Source: Rhodamnia argentea
Taxonomy: Eukaryota; Streptophyta; Magnoliopsida; Myrtales; Myrtaceae
Reading direction: 5' to 3'
Assembly: GCF_020921035.1 (NCBI RefSeq)
Contig: NC_063157.1
Location: 3,906,001 to 3,970,000 of the forward strand
DNA: 64,000 nt
The position numbers and the translations under genes are program-made. Positions 45,895 to 57,524 of the stretch are shown here, piece by piece. Under the pieces are notes generated by a model. The model was not told the DNA's origin. It saw nothing but the letters and a program-made list of their open reading frames with translations, and did not search any database. Within the stretch, counting starts at the first letter, position 1; every line of letters starts with the position of its first letter.

Positions 45895-48151
45895 ATGGCA
45901 ACCAGTGAGCCCTTCCCCGATAGTTTTATTGTCGTTTCGCTAGTGATTTTCGTGTAGTTGGATTTGCGTAGATTTCGATGGAGATGATGGTTTGAACTCA
46001 ACAGGAGTAGTCGTGTTCGTGCGATTTGTATTTAACCGGAGCTGTTTTGTTCGACTTGATTGTGCTCATGTTTGGATTTTTAGTTGCGTTCGGTGCAAAT
46101 TGTGCGCAGGGCTTCAGTTTGAGAACTCATGCGAAGTCGGGGTCTTCTCCAAGTTGACAAACGCATACTGTTTGGTTGCAATTGGGGGATCGGAGAACTT
46201 CTACAGGTTCGTCGAATGGTTTTACCGCAGTCTGACGATGTTCTTTCGCTGTATCTCGCTTTGAAAATTCCTGTCTTTTGCGCAGTGCGTTTGAGACTGA
46301 ATTGGCTGATGTTATCCCGGTTGTTAAAACGTCCATTTCGGGCACTAGGATCATTGGGCGACTTTGTGCAGGTAAAGATCATTGTTTCCCCCTTGCAAAC
46401 GTCAAATGTCCACGGGCTGAAGCTGCTTTTGAATCTAAATTTGTACTAGCTAATGCCAACTTTTAATAACGTGATATTTTGACATCTCATGGCAGGAAAC
46501 AAGAATGGGCTTCTTGTGCCACACAACACTACTGACCAAGGTTAGTCTTCTCTGGACGATTCACAGCTTGTTGTAACTTTTTGTTGATTAATAGCGATGC
46601 ATTCGATTCTTATCCTAGACTCTAATGAGACATGTGAGAGGGCGCATCAATTCCGACATATGTTTTTATAAGATACATTTGGAGGGAGCAGTCTATAGGA
46701 ATAAGGTTCTATGATTATAATGCTTTTAGTGGGAGATTAATCCAAATTTGTATATTTCTTCATATAAGCTACAATGATGCTTTGGTTGGCTAATCATTTT
46801 CAATCATACCCGCAATCTTCTATCCTCTCTATATGTTAGTAGCCCACATGAAAAAGAAATCACACAACAAATTTGTTCTCTGTGAAGTAAACTATACTTC
46901 AGAGCTGACGAAACTGCAGCTTAAACAGGAAGAATTGGTCCACTTCATCTTGTGATGTAGGTGCAAGCCGGATAAATTTTCTCGTCATTTTTGGACTGGT
47001 TTGCTGATTTGACTTCCATTCTCTACAAACTTATTTTTCTTTCTTAGAGCTTCAACACTTGAGAAATAGTCTGCCAGATCAAGTTGTCGTTCAACGTATT
47101 GAAGAAAAGCTATCTGCCCTGGGGAACTGCATAGCGTGCAATGATCATGTTGCCCTTACTCATACTGATCTTGACAGGGTAACTTCATTTTTTTCCTTGG
47201 GAATCAGTATTTTGTCAAGCAATTCCTGTCAAAATCCGAATTCTTTTGTGCAGTACGTTTGAGATTAAATTGGCCGATTTTTTTTCCTTGTGTTTTCTTA
47301 TATGGTGCACTAAATCTTAGAGTCAATTGGGTGATCTCATTAAATATGTAGTAAGTATGTTGTGGACCTCCTCAGCAGCATTCACTTTTCATGGCAGTTC
47401 CCAAAAAAAAGGTACTTCGTAAAAATATTTGGAAAAAGAAAGCATATTGGGCAGCGCTGAAAGCCTTTTCCTATGGATGATCTTTGTGTTGAAAAAATTG
47501 TAGAACTTGTGGGAAAATCACTTCCAGCTAGGATTCAGTGCCTTCCAGTGCGTGGTTTATGGAATCAAATCCTCTTGTGCCCCCTTTAAGAATTCATTGT
47601 ATGGTCTGAGTTCAGAAGAATCCTGAATTTTTTTTTTTGCTGGCCTATTTGGTTGAATCAGGAGACGGAGGAGATAATTGCAGATGTTCTTGGAGTGGAA
47701 GTCTTTAGGCAGACTATTGCTGGCAACATTCTTGTGGGTAGCTATTGTGCCTTCTCCAACAGAGGTGGACTGGTAAGATAGAACAGTCTTTCCATTGTCT
47801 TTTGCACGGTTTGGTTTACTTGGACATTCTTTATGGGCATCTACCATTACTTAAAAGTTTTTGCCTTACGAGATGCTAAATATGTTGGAGCAGGTTCATC
47901 CACATACATCCATTGAAGACTTGGATGAGCTCTCGACCCTCCTCCAGGTTCCTTTGGTGGCTGGAACTGTAAACCGAGGTAGCGAAGTAATCGCAGCCGG
48001 TATGACCGTGAATGACTGGATAGCATTTTGCGGTTCAGACACCACAGCGACTGAACTATCCGTGATCGAGAGTGTTTTCAAGTTGAGGGAAGCTCAACCC
48101 AGTGCTATTGTCGATGAGATGAGGAAATCCTTGATCGACAGCTTTGTCTAG
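45895..48151 (+). CDS. EIF6: Eukaryotic translation initiation factor 6 (eIF6)
   Basis: It binds the 60S subunit, acts in its nucleolar maturation and export, and stops premature joining with 40S. The exons are 45895-45904, 46110-46206, 46286-46371, 46496-46540, 47048-47178, 47662-47772 and 47894-48151. All are GT-AG and in phase, giving 245 aa, the standard family length. Landmarks are [62 protein letters not shown] and [20 protein letters not shown], covering the five-fold pentein repeat. The first coding exon is only 10 nt (ATGGCAACCA), and a 5' UTR intron with acceptor near 45861 is likely. The gene is intact. Confidence 0.95.
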
Positions 48152-49243
48152 TCATTTATCCTGATTTTATATGTATGTCTGAACGTGCAATTTCCAGTCT
48201 TACCAAGTTGTAGACTGCAAAAATTGAATTTCGTGTTTGTTTGCCGTAAGATCGCTTAAAATATTAAAGCCACTCTTGAGTAGTAAGTTGGGTTTCGTTC
48301 ATGCGTGCAAAAGTTCCCTGAGAGAATAATATGTATGACAGCATCTGAAGAACAAGTTTACACCTTACGGCTAAGGTCGAAATTCGAAGTTCTTAGCAAT
48401 TTGAGGGCCCTGTCAAGAGTCCTCAAAGGCAATTGACGCGAACGCTTTGATTGCTATGCGACGAGCAATTACACTGTGGTCATCCGAATATGAGTCGGAA
48501 ATACAAAGCTGGAGCACTATAAAAGTTATTTTCGAAAATTTCAGAAGTATGTCTCATTTTTCGCCAATGACTATTTATATGTCTCTACTTTTGAAAATAT
48601 AAAATGTACGCTTGAAATTTATTTTTGAAGATCACTTTACATCTTCACATCAAGTATCTCCTGGTTCCTATTTAAGAGAACATCATTTTCTTTTCAAAAG
48701 TATGGCTCTTTAAATTCTAAATTCACACTTACTCAAAACGCTCAAAATCAACCAAACAACTCAAATCCTAAATAAGATTGTAAGTCGAGTTCGCGAGGAA
48801 AGGACAATCCAGGCAACCTTACTCTCTTCTCCAAGCTACATGTCTCTGCAGGGAGCAAGTACATCCTACAAGTATATGAGAACCTAGAAATGCAGTCTGA
48901 CGCCTGAAAGTTATCAGGCAACCATATATTCTTGGCAAGAACAAGCATTCGTCATTACATTATTCAGACATATCTAAGTCAGGTTGCCGGGGGAGAGATA
49001 CTCCCATGAGCTAAAAGCAAGAACAATGAATGAGCAAACGTCTAGAACAACTAGAGCCTTAAACCACGATATGCAACGGCATAAAAAGCTGCCATCATAT
49101 CTCATGGTTTGTCAGAATCGTTCAGTAGTTGCACTGATTGTAACATTCCAGCATATTCAACGCCAGAAAAAAGCTCTAATTTCCTTACTTGGTGACGACA
49201 CCACCTCACTATCTGAAGAATGCTGCAATTGTTCCGGCATAGC
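48152..49243. other. Spacer between convergent eIF6 and phosphate carrier
   Basis: It holds the two 3' UTRs. I see no further gene; frames at 48748-48948 and 48984-49340 overlap the UTR or last exon of the minus-strand gene. Confidence 0.45.
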
Positions 49244-51892
49244 TCACTCTTTTGTACTCTCTCTCACTGGATCAGCTGAAACTTCACCACTTGTTGGCCT
49301 GCAAGACACCATCAACTTGTCATTGCGCAGAGAATTGTGAAGTGTTGAAGTTTACGAAGACTAAATCATAACGAACTAGTCCCTAATTCTTGCCAGATTG
49401 GAACAAAACCTTCATTTTATGTGGCGTTAGATATCCAGGTAGGTGAAACTGTCATTTTACGTCTAGCATACAAATGAAAGGAAGTCTGCACTTACTTTCT
49501 GTGATTACGTACTCCAGAAATTTAAGAGTTCATTACCATTATGTCCAAAAACAAGTAGACAGACAAGCATCCAAATGCTGCTAAATGGTCCAAAGAAGCC
49601 TTAGGACGAGAAACTTTCCACTTTATCATTTTCTTTCCACATACTCGAATATCCATGCCTCGGACAATCTTGGAAAAGTTGGCAATTTCAGTATCCCAAG
49701 ATCCAAACAGATGGATACACAACATATATCTCTTCAATCAATTGCAAGACAAGGATTTGTAAGACCAATACTCGAACCCTTGTAAACACAAGAATCCTGT
49801 TTGTGGGTCCGTTAGGCAATTGTCCAAGAAGAAATTCACCCACAAAGAGAAAACAAGTGAACCAGACAAGTTAATAACGAAAGAAATAGCAAAATTAGAA
49901 AGACAGAGTGCACTTACAATCCACTAAGAATCTTGATGGTATCATAGAACAACCACTGCAGAGTTACAACAGGTCCAACAAGTATAATTCTAATGGGAAG
50001 GCTCCTTGTAAACAGATTCGCAAGCCCAATATTCCTGATTGCCTGTTGCAAAATTGAAACTTATAGATCGGATCCAACTTTTCTGAGACATTAGGGTAAA
50101 TAACTGCTTACAAACATATACCAGCATGAGGCTGTCAGCTTTTTTGTTGTTTATTGAAGCAACAATATTGTCGGCAGGATTTGATATAAAGCTACCAACA
50201 GATCCAGCAGCATATCCAGCTAGGCATGTCACCCCGAGTTGTTGAACTTTTGAGCACTTCTCCTTTCTTCTTCTAATGACATTACGATACAGGAAATCCA
50301 CTGAATGCTCAAATGTCGAGAACATCACCATTGAAACTGCCTCGGGACAAAATGAAGAGACGATCAATATGCAATAATACCAGGTTTCGGGCACACAATG
50401 GTTCAACAACTTGGTTTGAGTTTCCATACTTAAATATGAACATAATATGTATTATAAACATTCAGAAGTAAAAGATGCAGGCATAACATGAGGACAAACC
50501 AACCACCTATAGACTAGTTCTCCCACCTAAGAACTTCAGGGATTAAGTTTTTAATGTCACATAGAAAGAGAATGGTCCAAGACAGCTCCCCCATAGAACA
50601 GCTTCCTTTCATCTAGCATCTTTTAGATGCAATATTCAATATGAGAAAGCTGACCAACTCTACTTAGCACAAGAAGGAACAAAAAGATTACATGGAAGAT
50701 TTCGACCCCAAAGCGGTAGAAGCCCTCTGTAAAATCTGAAAGCAAGAACAGCATTAGAATGTCCCTCCTAACTCTAACACTAGTAAACAATACTGAGGCC
50801 ACAGTAATTACCCTAGAAGGCCTTCTGATGCATATACTTTAGGGAAGCCATCAACCAAGCCTTTTGCAAAGTTGGGCTGGGCTTGAACCCGGATTTTAAC
50901 GGCTTCAAAAGGGCAAAGCGCCACATTTGCAAATGCTTCCGCAGAAGCACTGCTGAGAAAAAAAATCGAGCTCCTGTTGCTGCCGACCAAGATATCGGAG
51001 TAAACCCGTTTGAAATACTCGTAGAGACCGAATCTGCACCCACCTTGAGCACCATATCCAAAGAACTTGGTAGACCAACCTCTCCAAAAAGCAGAAGGGC
51101 CTTGCTCTCTCAATAGAGTAGTGAAACATGAGTAAATGCTGTTATACTTGATTGGATTCACCTACACAATAACAAGGATTCACGTATAAAAACGTTCAAG
51201 AGAAACAAATCTTTGCAGAAATATTAAATACATGCCAAAAAAGGAACAAAAAAGAATAAAGCCACACTGTAGAAGCATCCAATTCTCGTTGAAGATTGAA
51301 CTTTCCACATTCAATTGGATTGGACCATATCAGCGATTCAGGGTCAAAACTGTCACTAGAAAAATATCTAAACAAGCCATATAATGAATCTTGTAAACTC
51401 AACCGGTTATAGTTCAATCATTGCAGGAACATATATAGCACCACCTCTTTTATTCAATTTCTTGAGTTCATGTCATCAATAAAACCAGTACAAAAAGAGA
51501 AAGTGATTTGGGGTCTTACCTCTGATATGCTGATGAGGAAACAATCAACTGACTCAATTTATTCACTGAGCTCAACTAAAGAACAGAACATGTCGCTCCA
51601 ATTCATATGATTCACAATTTCACACTACAGCATTGAACCAAAGAATGCAAACAAAAACAGAACATCCAACACCCAGCAACCAACAACATTGTTGAAGCCA
51701 AAAATAAATAAATAAAAGCAGAGAGAGAGAGAGAGAGAGAGATGAAACCTGCATATTGACTTTCAAAACATCAAGCGGAGTAATAACCAGGTGGGTGGTT
51801 CCAGCACTGAGAACTCCTCCAACCGCACAAACTCCATAGTAATGTCCTCCTCTATTATCCTCGCGCATTCTCCCTTCCGCCACCTCCCTCAT
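49244..51892 (-). CDS. Mitochondrial phosphate carrier (PHT3;3/MPT1-like)
   Basis: It imports phosphate with protons across the mitochondrial inner membrane for ATP synthesis. The exons are 51892-51749, 51161-50812, 50735-50692, 50336-50122, 50042-49918 and 49298-49244. All are GT-AG and in phase, giving 310 aa. Three carrier repeats are visible, with signatures PLDVLK (39-44), PFEAVKIR and NPADNIV. Family landmarks are GGVLSAGTTHLVITP, GYGAQGGCRFGLYEYF, RNLPFSMVMFSTFE and LVGPVVTLQW. Overall it is closest to the short PHT3;3 type lacking a long transit peptide. A GA microsatellite lies in intron 1. The gene is intact. Confidence 0.93.
51720..51742. repeat. (GA)n microsatellite in intron 1
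   Basis: About eleven GA units, just inside the donor side of intron 1 of the phosphate carrier gene. Confidence 0.85.
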
Positions 51893-52267
51893 TATTCTTC
51901 ACCTAAAGAAAGATAAATCAAAACTTGTTGATCATAACCAAAAAACAGACGACCTCCAAAGCAGCCTTGCTCAGAGAATCTCCCCCATCGCCTCACTCTG
52001 CATCTGCAAGGCAGTTTCCTTCCTGTACTTACCCGATCGATCGAGCGAGAGAGAAAGAGAGAGGGGACGAGAAAGCAAATTCCCTGGAGAATCTACGCAT
52101 ACGTGCACGTCTCTCTGTATATTTGGTTCGGACATCCTGCGCTTAAACCCCTAAGTAAACCCCTATTCTCGGAAGGGCATCGAACGGCAATCGGAAGCCG
52201 CCACACGCTGTCGTTTTGGTTGCCGGTTTTTGGAGAGCACAGTCAATTCGTCTAATCTTCCTATTCT

Positions 52268-52840
52268 GCCAACTTTTTTTTTTTTTAAATTACTACAAAA
52301 TCTTAAATTATTAAAATTATGCCAATTCAGCTCTAAATATATTTTTTAATTGAATCTTAAATCTTTTATAATTATACCAATTCAATCCATTTGATCGATC
52401 GGCGCTAGCATTTATAATTTTATTTTATTATTATCCTTATACATACTTTTTTTTTATCTTTTTGTCCTTTCTTTTTGTTTTTTGGTTAGAGCGAGTAGAA
52501 GGCCGGCGACAACTAGCATAGGGTCATGAACCCTCATTCTCAGGTGGCGAGGGCCGTAACGTAACCCTCATTGTGGTTGGTGAGTGCTCACGGCCCTCAC
52601 CCGGTGGCCGGCGAGGACCCATGACCCTCACATAGGGGCCGACGGAGGTGGCGCCCCTAACAAAAAAATAAAATAAAATAAGAAATAGACAAAATAAAAT
52701 TATTAAAAAATAAAAAATTAATCAAAATGATAAAAAAAAATATTAAAATGTTATTAAAAGTTGTCCACGTTAGAGTCGGCCAGCCAAATGGACTGAATTG
52801 ACATAATTACAATAGGTTTAGGACTTTTTTGGTAATTTCA
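52268..52840. mobile_element. Inverted-repeat element (window family 1), near full length
   Basis: The left inner terminal repeat (TAATTATACCAATTCAATCCATTTGATC) matches, reversed, the right end region ending AATAGGTTTAGGACTTTTTTGG. A GC-rich core at 52490-52660 contains GGCCCTCACCCGGTGGCCGG-type words that recur at 55990-56100. There is no coding frame. Long terminal repeats suggest a Mutator-like non-autonomous element; no target duplication was established. Confidence 0.65.
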
Positions 52841-53798
52841 TTTTTTGCAAGTAAAGAGAGACAACCTACCACCCTTATGATTGTTTGGTTATAAGCGGTG
52901 GATATTATTCACACATAAATCAATAAATATAATTTCGGGCGATGTTCATGCTTGTAACCCGCCAATTAACATGACATTTCAACTTGAATTGGAGGAAAAC
53001 GCAATTCCTTTAATTTTCTCTGGTTATAAACTTGAGTTTTTTTTTTTTTTCAATCAATATCGTCATTTTACTCACGTGAAAAATGCGCAAGGCGTGCGCC
53101 GCCGTGTCAGAAAATAGAAAGGGCGACAGAGATCCCGAAGGCCTTCGCGCTAGGCCGAGGAATGCCGACGAGGGTCGTCGGATCGAGATAGATCCTAGAC
53201 AGTAGGCGATTAACAACGTACTTCACCCTTTTTATATGTCAAGCCCATGGGCACTAATACTGCCGTAATTTACTGGAATTACACCTGAAGCAAGGATGTA
53301 GGTTTAAAACGAATGCTCGATTTGATAAATTCTAGGTTTGATTATGCTTCTCCTGGACAAGAAAACGTTTAGGTACTTTATGGTAATTGGACAGATCCAA
53401 TTATTTTTCAACCTTAACAATGAAGGATTTATCATTATTTAGTCGCCAAAAAGATAAAAGAAACATTTCCATTGGAGACTCCAAATAATGAGAAAGTGAT
53501 TACTTGTGAAGTTAAACCACGAGGAGAGAAATTCCTCGTTTTGCTCGGATCGATTCGAAATTCACAGGGAAATTGATCTATCGACTATAGTATACCCGTA
53601 TTTTGCGATACATTAGTTCGGTTTGTCGCCGATTTTATTTATGTATATCATGGCATGTACATGTCAACTTTCATTCTAGCTAGATCTTATCTATAGCCTC
53701 CCTCTTTAAATGGTTGCAACTGTGATGAACATCAAAACCCTCTAGGGAGAAATCAGAACTATTTACCAACATTATTCAAGGTGCCATTTTTTTTCCCT
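52841..53798. other. Intergenic region, nothing recognised
   Basis: AT-rich with a GC-richer patch at about 53085-53200. Short opposing frames there have no domain. Confidence 0.4.
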
Positions 53799-54992
53799 CT
53801 AGTTTTTGCCTAGATAATACGCAAGTGAGAGTCCACTCCTTGGGGTTCCGATTGAAGCAAGCCGGAGCGAAGGCATGTAGATCGACGGACGGTCGATCGC
53901 CTCCGATGTGCTGGGCAGGGCCGACAGATCGGCGAGCTGGCTGAAACGGCGGCGATCGGAGTGGTTCTTGAGGCGTTTGAAGTACTTTTGGGCGTGGCTC
54001 GCGACTTGGGTCGGGTTCCTGGTCTTCACACAGTTCCTGGAGATGCTCTTCCAGTCGCCCTTCCCATACTTCTCCAAACCCTCGAGGAACAACCTGTCAA
54101 TTGTTTTAATCAACAATTGCACCCCATTTGTTTACAGTTGAATGATTTAACTGTAAACAACAAATCGAAAAGGGAAGGAGATGAATGAAATCTAAAACGA
54201 TTAGATTTCATTCATTAAAAAAAAAGTCATAAGCTTATTGCATCGGTATCAATTCAATCCTAAACATTTTAATTAGAACAATTTAGTCATAAATCTTTTT
54301 GTATTGGTACAAATTCAGTCCATCTAGCCAATTTAGATCGGAAACCGCTAACGTGAGCATTAGCCGTCCTACATGGCACCACCAGCGCTGATATTGATAT
54401 TATTTTATCAAGTTTTCTATAATTTTTGGTACTTTTCGAACGTGCTTGGTTAGTGATTTTTCAAGATTCAAAACTACAGAAGCGCAAAAGAACTCGTGTA
54501 AAGATCAGTTATATATCTAGTACACAAACATGAATTAGGGGGAAAAAAGTCGTACTCATGTTCTTCCCTGCTCCATGCGACTCCCCTCCTCCTTGGAGCT
54601 TGATGAGTGCTTTTACTCTCCGACGCCTCGTCCCTCGGCTTTGTCCTCTTGTCAACCATGCTCATAGATTTACCGTACTCGGGGACCGGCACTTGGCCCG
54701 ACTCGATCATCGCGACGTCCTCGACCAATGCCTCGTAGTGTCTCTGGATCTGCCCTACGCTCTTCCGGGGGATTTGTAGCGCGATCTCCTCGAAGAAGTC
54801 CCTAGACAGATGGTCAAACTCAGCAATGCATCTCTCAAAGATCTGATTCTCCTCGACGGTCCAGTGGTCGTTGATGGGCTCTGGCGGCGTCGGCGGCGAC
54901 AGCAGATAGGTCAAGTAAGAGCCGCCGTGGGGCATGGCTTCAAAGTAGTACTGTGATTCCATGTGGAGGAGACCAAAGGGGGAGAAAGACAT
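53799..54992 (-). CDS. DIVARICATA/SRM1-type MYB transcription factor
   Basis: The exons are 54992-54556 and 54093-53799, GT-AG and in phase, giving 243 aa. An N-terminal SANT/MYB domain at residues about 42-92 ([14 protein letters not shown] ... [15 protein letters not shown]) is followed by a second MYB repeat at 137-187. The second repeat has [20 protein letters not shown] and the SHAQKYF signature at 178-184. This two-domain layout defines DIVARICATA-like R-R-type factors, nuclear DNA-binding proteins of the I-box/TATCC class. The intron lies at the usual place inside the second MYB domain and holds a transposon terminal repeat (54224-54440). A TATA-like TATATAA lies about 85 bp upstream (55075-55083, minus). 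The gene is intact. Confidence 0.92.
54224..54440. mobile_element. Inverted-repeat element end (family 1) in MYB intron
   Basis: Words CATAAGCTTATTGCATCGGTATC, CAATTCAATCCTAAAC and ATCGGAAACCGCTAACG match the left ends of the copies at 52268 and 55690. Only one terminal side is present. Confidence 0.55.
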
Positions 54993-55689
54993 TTTCGGAG
55001 ATGATTTGAGTGAAGAGACTGAGAGGTAGTTCTTTGATTTTGGTGTTTGATTTATGGGTTTGTTTTTTTTTTTTTTATATAGAGCATGAAAATTGTTCGA
55101 AATTAAGGAATGGACCGACCCCTTTGTGCATATATATGGTAAGTTGAGAGGACCTAAGTTGGAAATGAAGTGGCAATTGGCATGCCAAGGGACTGTTTGG
55201 GAAACGTGTAATGGGCTTACCGTTTGCATAACTTTTTTCCATTAATGCTCATGCATAGATTTTAGATTAGATTATATTTCTGCTTAATCTGTTACGGAGA
55301 CGAGATAGAACTATTACAAAATGAAAATCAGACGATAGAAGATGAGTAAATGTGTGGAGGCATATTACCACGGTTATTATCATGGTATACGAGATGGGTA
55401 TTAACTAGTTCTAACTAGAGCAACCGCTCTTGTCGCCGCCTGCCCAACTTAGGTGGAGCACCCGTTATCCTTCGTGCTATCTTTTTATCGATAATTTTTG
55501 TCGATCGCAATTACCATACGAGAGTTCCGATACATCAAGTAATTACAATGCATGAAAAAGTATAGATTACATGCCAATATTAATTAGCTTTGACAGGGCG
55601 ATTTGCCATTTTATTACCTAGTTCTGACATATATCTTGATATTAGCTTACTCCCTATTCACTACATTATTGAAGAAATTGTCTGAAAAA

Positions 55690-56310
55690 TCATAAGCCTA
55701 TTGTACTGCGGCCAATCCAATCTTAGACTTTCCAAGTTGACTAATTCAGTCATAAATTTCCGAATGATATTCCAATGTAATCTTCTTGATCAATTTTGAT
55801 AGGAAATTGCTGACACGGCGTTCCACCGAATGCCGACCATCCACATGACATGACCAACGTTGATACGGACGATTTTTGCGATTATTTTATATGATTTTCC
55901 CCTTTTTTTATGTTTTTCTTTTTATTTGTTTTTCCTAAAACAAAGAGGGGATATTCCAATGTAATCTTTTATACTCGGCTAATTTGTCACAAGCCACTCC
56001 CCAAGCTGAGGTGCGCGGGCTGTCGCGACCCCGTGAGGCATATTACGGCCCTCACCCACTAGCCAACGACTACGTGCAGGCCCTCGCCTGTGACCCTCCT
56101 GGGAAGATGAAGGTTGGAAAGAAAAAAAAATAAAAAACATAGAAGATTAAGAAAAAGTTATAAATCAAAGAAATTATAAAAATTATTCACATTAGTGTCG
56201 GTGATGCCACGTAGAACGATTGACTTTCGTCAGCGATTTCTGATCAAAATTGGCCCGAATAACTACATTGAAAAATCTTCAGAAAGTTTAGGATTAAATT
56301 TCCTTCAGCT
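55690..56310. mobile_element. Inverted-repeat element (window family 1), near full length
   Basis: The left end (ATAAGCCTATTGTACTGCGG ... TTGATAGGAAATTGCTGAC) matches, reversed, the right end (TCGTCAGCGATTTCTGATC ... AAAGTTTAGGATTAAATT). The terminal repeats exceed 100 bp. The GC-rich core at 55985-56100 matches 52490-52660. There is no coding frame. Confidence 0.65.
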
Positions 56311-57524
56311 TTTTCTTTGTTTCTTGCGATACTCTAGTACTCTACTGATCAACACCTTGATTTGGGAGATCTTCTCTTCCCATGTTATCCTAGATCCAGG
56401 AGTTTTAGTGAATAAGCAGTAAACCTCCAGCTTCAATGGTGTTCACAGCAGCTCTGGTGTCAAATTTGTGCTCTTTCAACGTGTATTTATTTTGAAAAGC
56501 TCTGGCATCTCGCACTTGCTAAAGAGCTCACTCTCACACGCGTCAAATCTGAGCTTGTTCAAAATGCTTTTATTGCCTCCATATTGCAATGGTTTTGGGG
56601 ATGCTCAAACTAGGCACGTATCGCCGAAAGACAAAGTCGTAGCTACAGAGAGAGATCCCAGGAATGCTCATCGCTAATGGCGATGTGAGATTCGGGAATC
56701 GGTCGCCGCTCCCTTTGCTTTAGATGCAGTCATGAATATGTTCTTGAGAGAAGAGCGTGCGTTAACCCCTACTGAGCATACCTTGATTTCAGGAATTTGG
56801 CTTGGGCCTACTTTGTTGTGATGATTTTTGAAATTCGTTACGAATTCTCTCACATATCATTTTGGTATAGTGAGTAGAAAATTGCTTTCGAAAAATAAAA
56901 AATTGGTCGAATTGAAAATTTTAGAATTGAATTAATTGTATAAAATGTCTATTTCTGAGACAATTATCCCAACATTGACTATATAAAAGTCGTGAGCTCA
57001 ACCACATTCGATTCGGAGATTTGGCTACCACGAATTGAATGGAAAGTCGCGTACTTTGTGGCTGGTGAAGTGCCGAGGATCGGAAACTTCAGGAGCAGCA
57101 TTTGTTCTATTGTTATCCTGAATGAAAAGTCCTATGGTCTAAGAACTTCTGCTTATCTGAAAAAAGAACTTGTCATGTGAATATAATCAACTCCCATCTC
57201 CAGCAAAAAGATATCTCGAGTGTCAATATTTGTGTACGGCAAGTTAATTCAACGAGCTTTGGGAGATTCTGAAAATTGAGGCTGGCAAGAAATATGGTAA
57301 CTGCACAAAACTGACCAGTTCCAACAGAAATATCACTGTTACCACATAGATTATGGGTGTCACGCGAACTACAAACAGTGGGTAGAAGACCCCTGACGAA
57401 AATTCGGGTTGTCGAGCCCACAGCGGAACAGAGTTGGTTACTTCCTCCATGCTGTGCCATTCTCAACAGCCGCCGGACAACTACATTCCCTAGGCAACTG
57501 TCGCCCTCAACTGGAGTCGTAAGC
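56311..57524. other. Intergenic region and MLO 3' UTR
   Basis: No supported gene. On the minus strand about 56490-56580 reads as a short coding-like stretch (KLRFDACESELFSKCEMPE), but it ends in stops and I cannot assign it; it could be an exon relic. Confidence 0.35.

Noticed and set aside
56468-56677. Short frames on both strands near 56.5 kb
   Set aside because: The minus strand shows a few coding-like residues but ends in stops and no family could be named.
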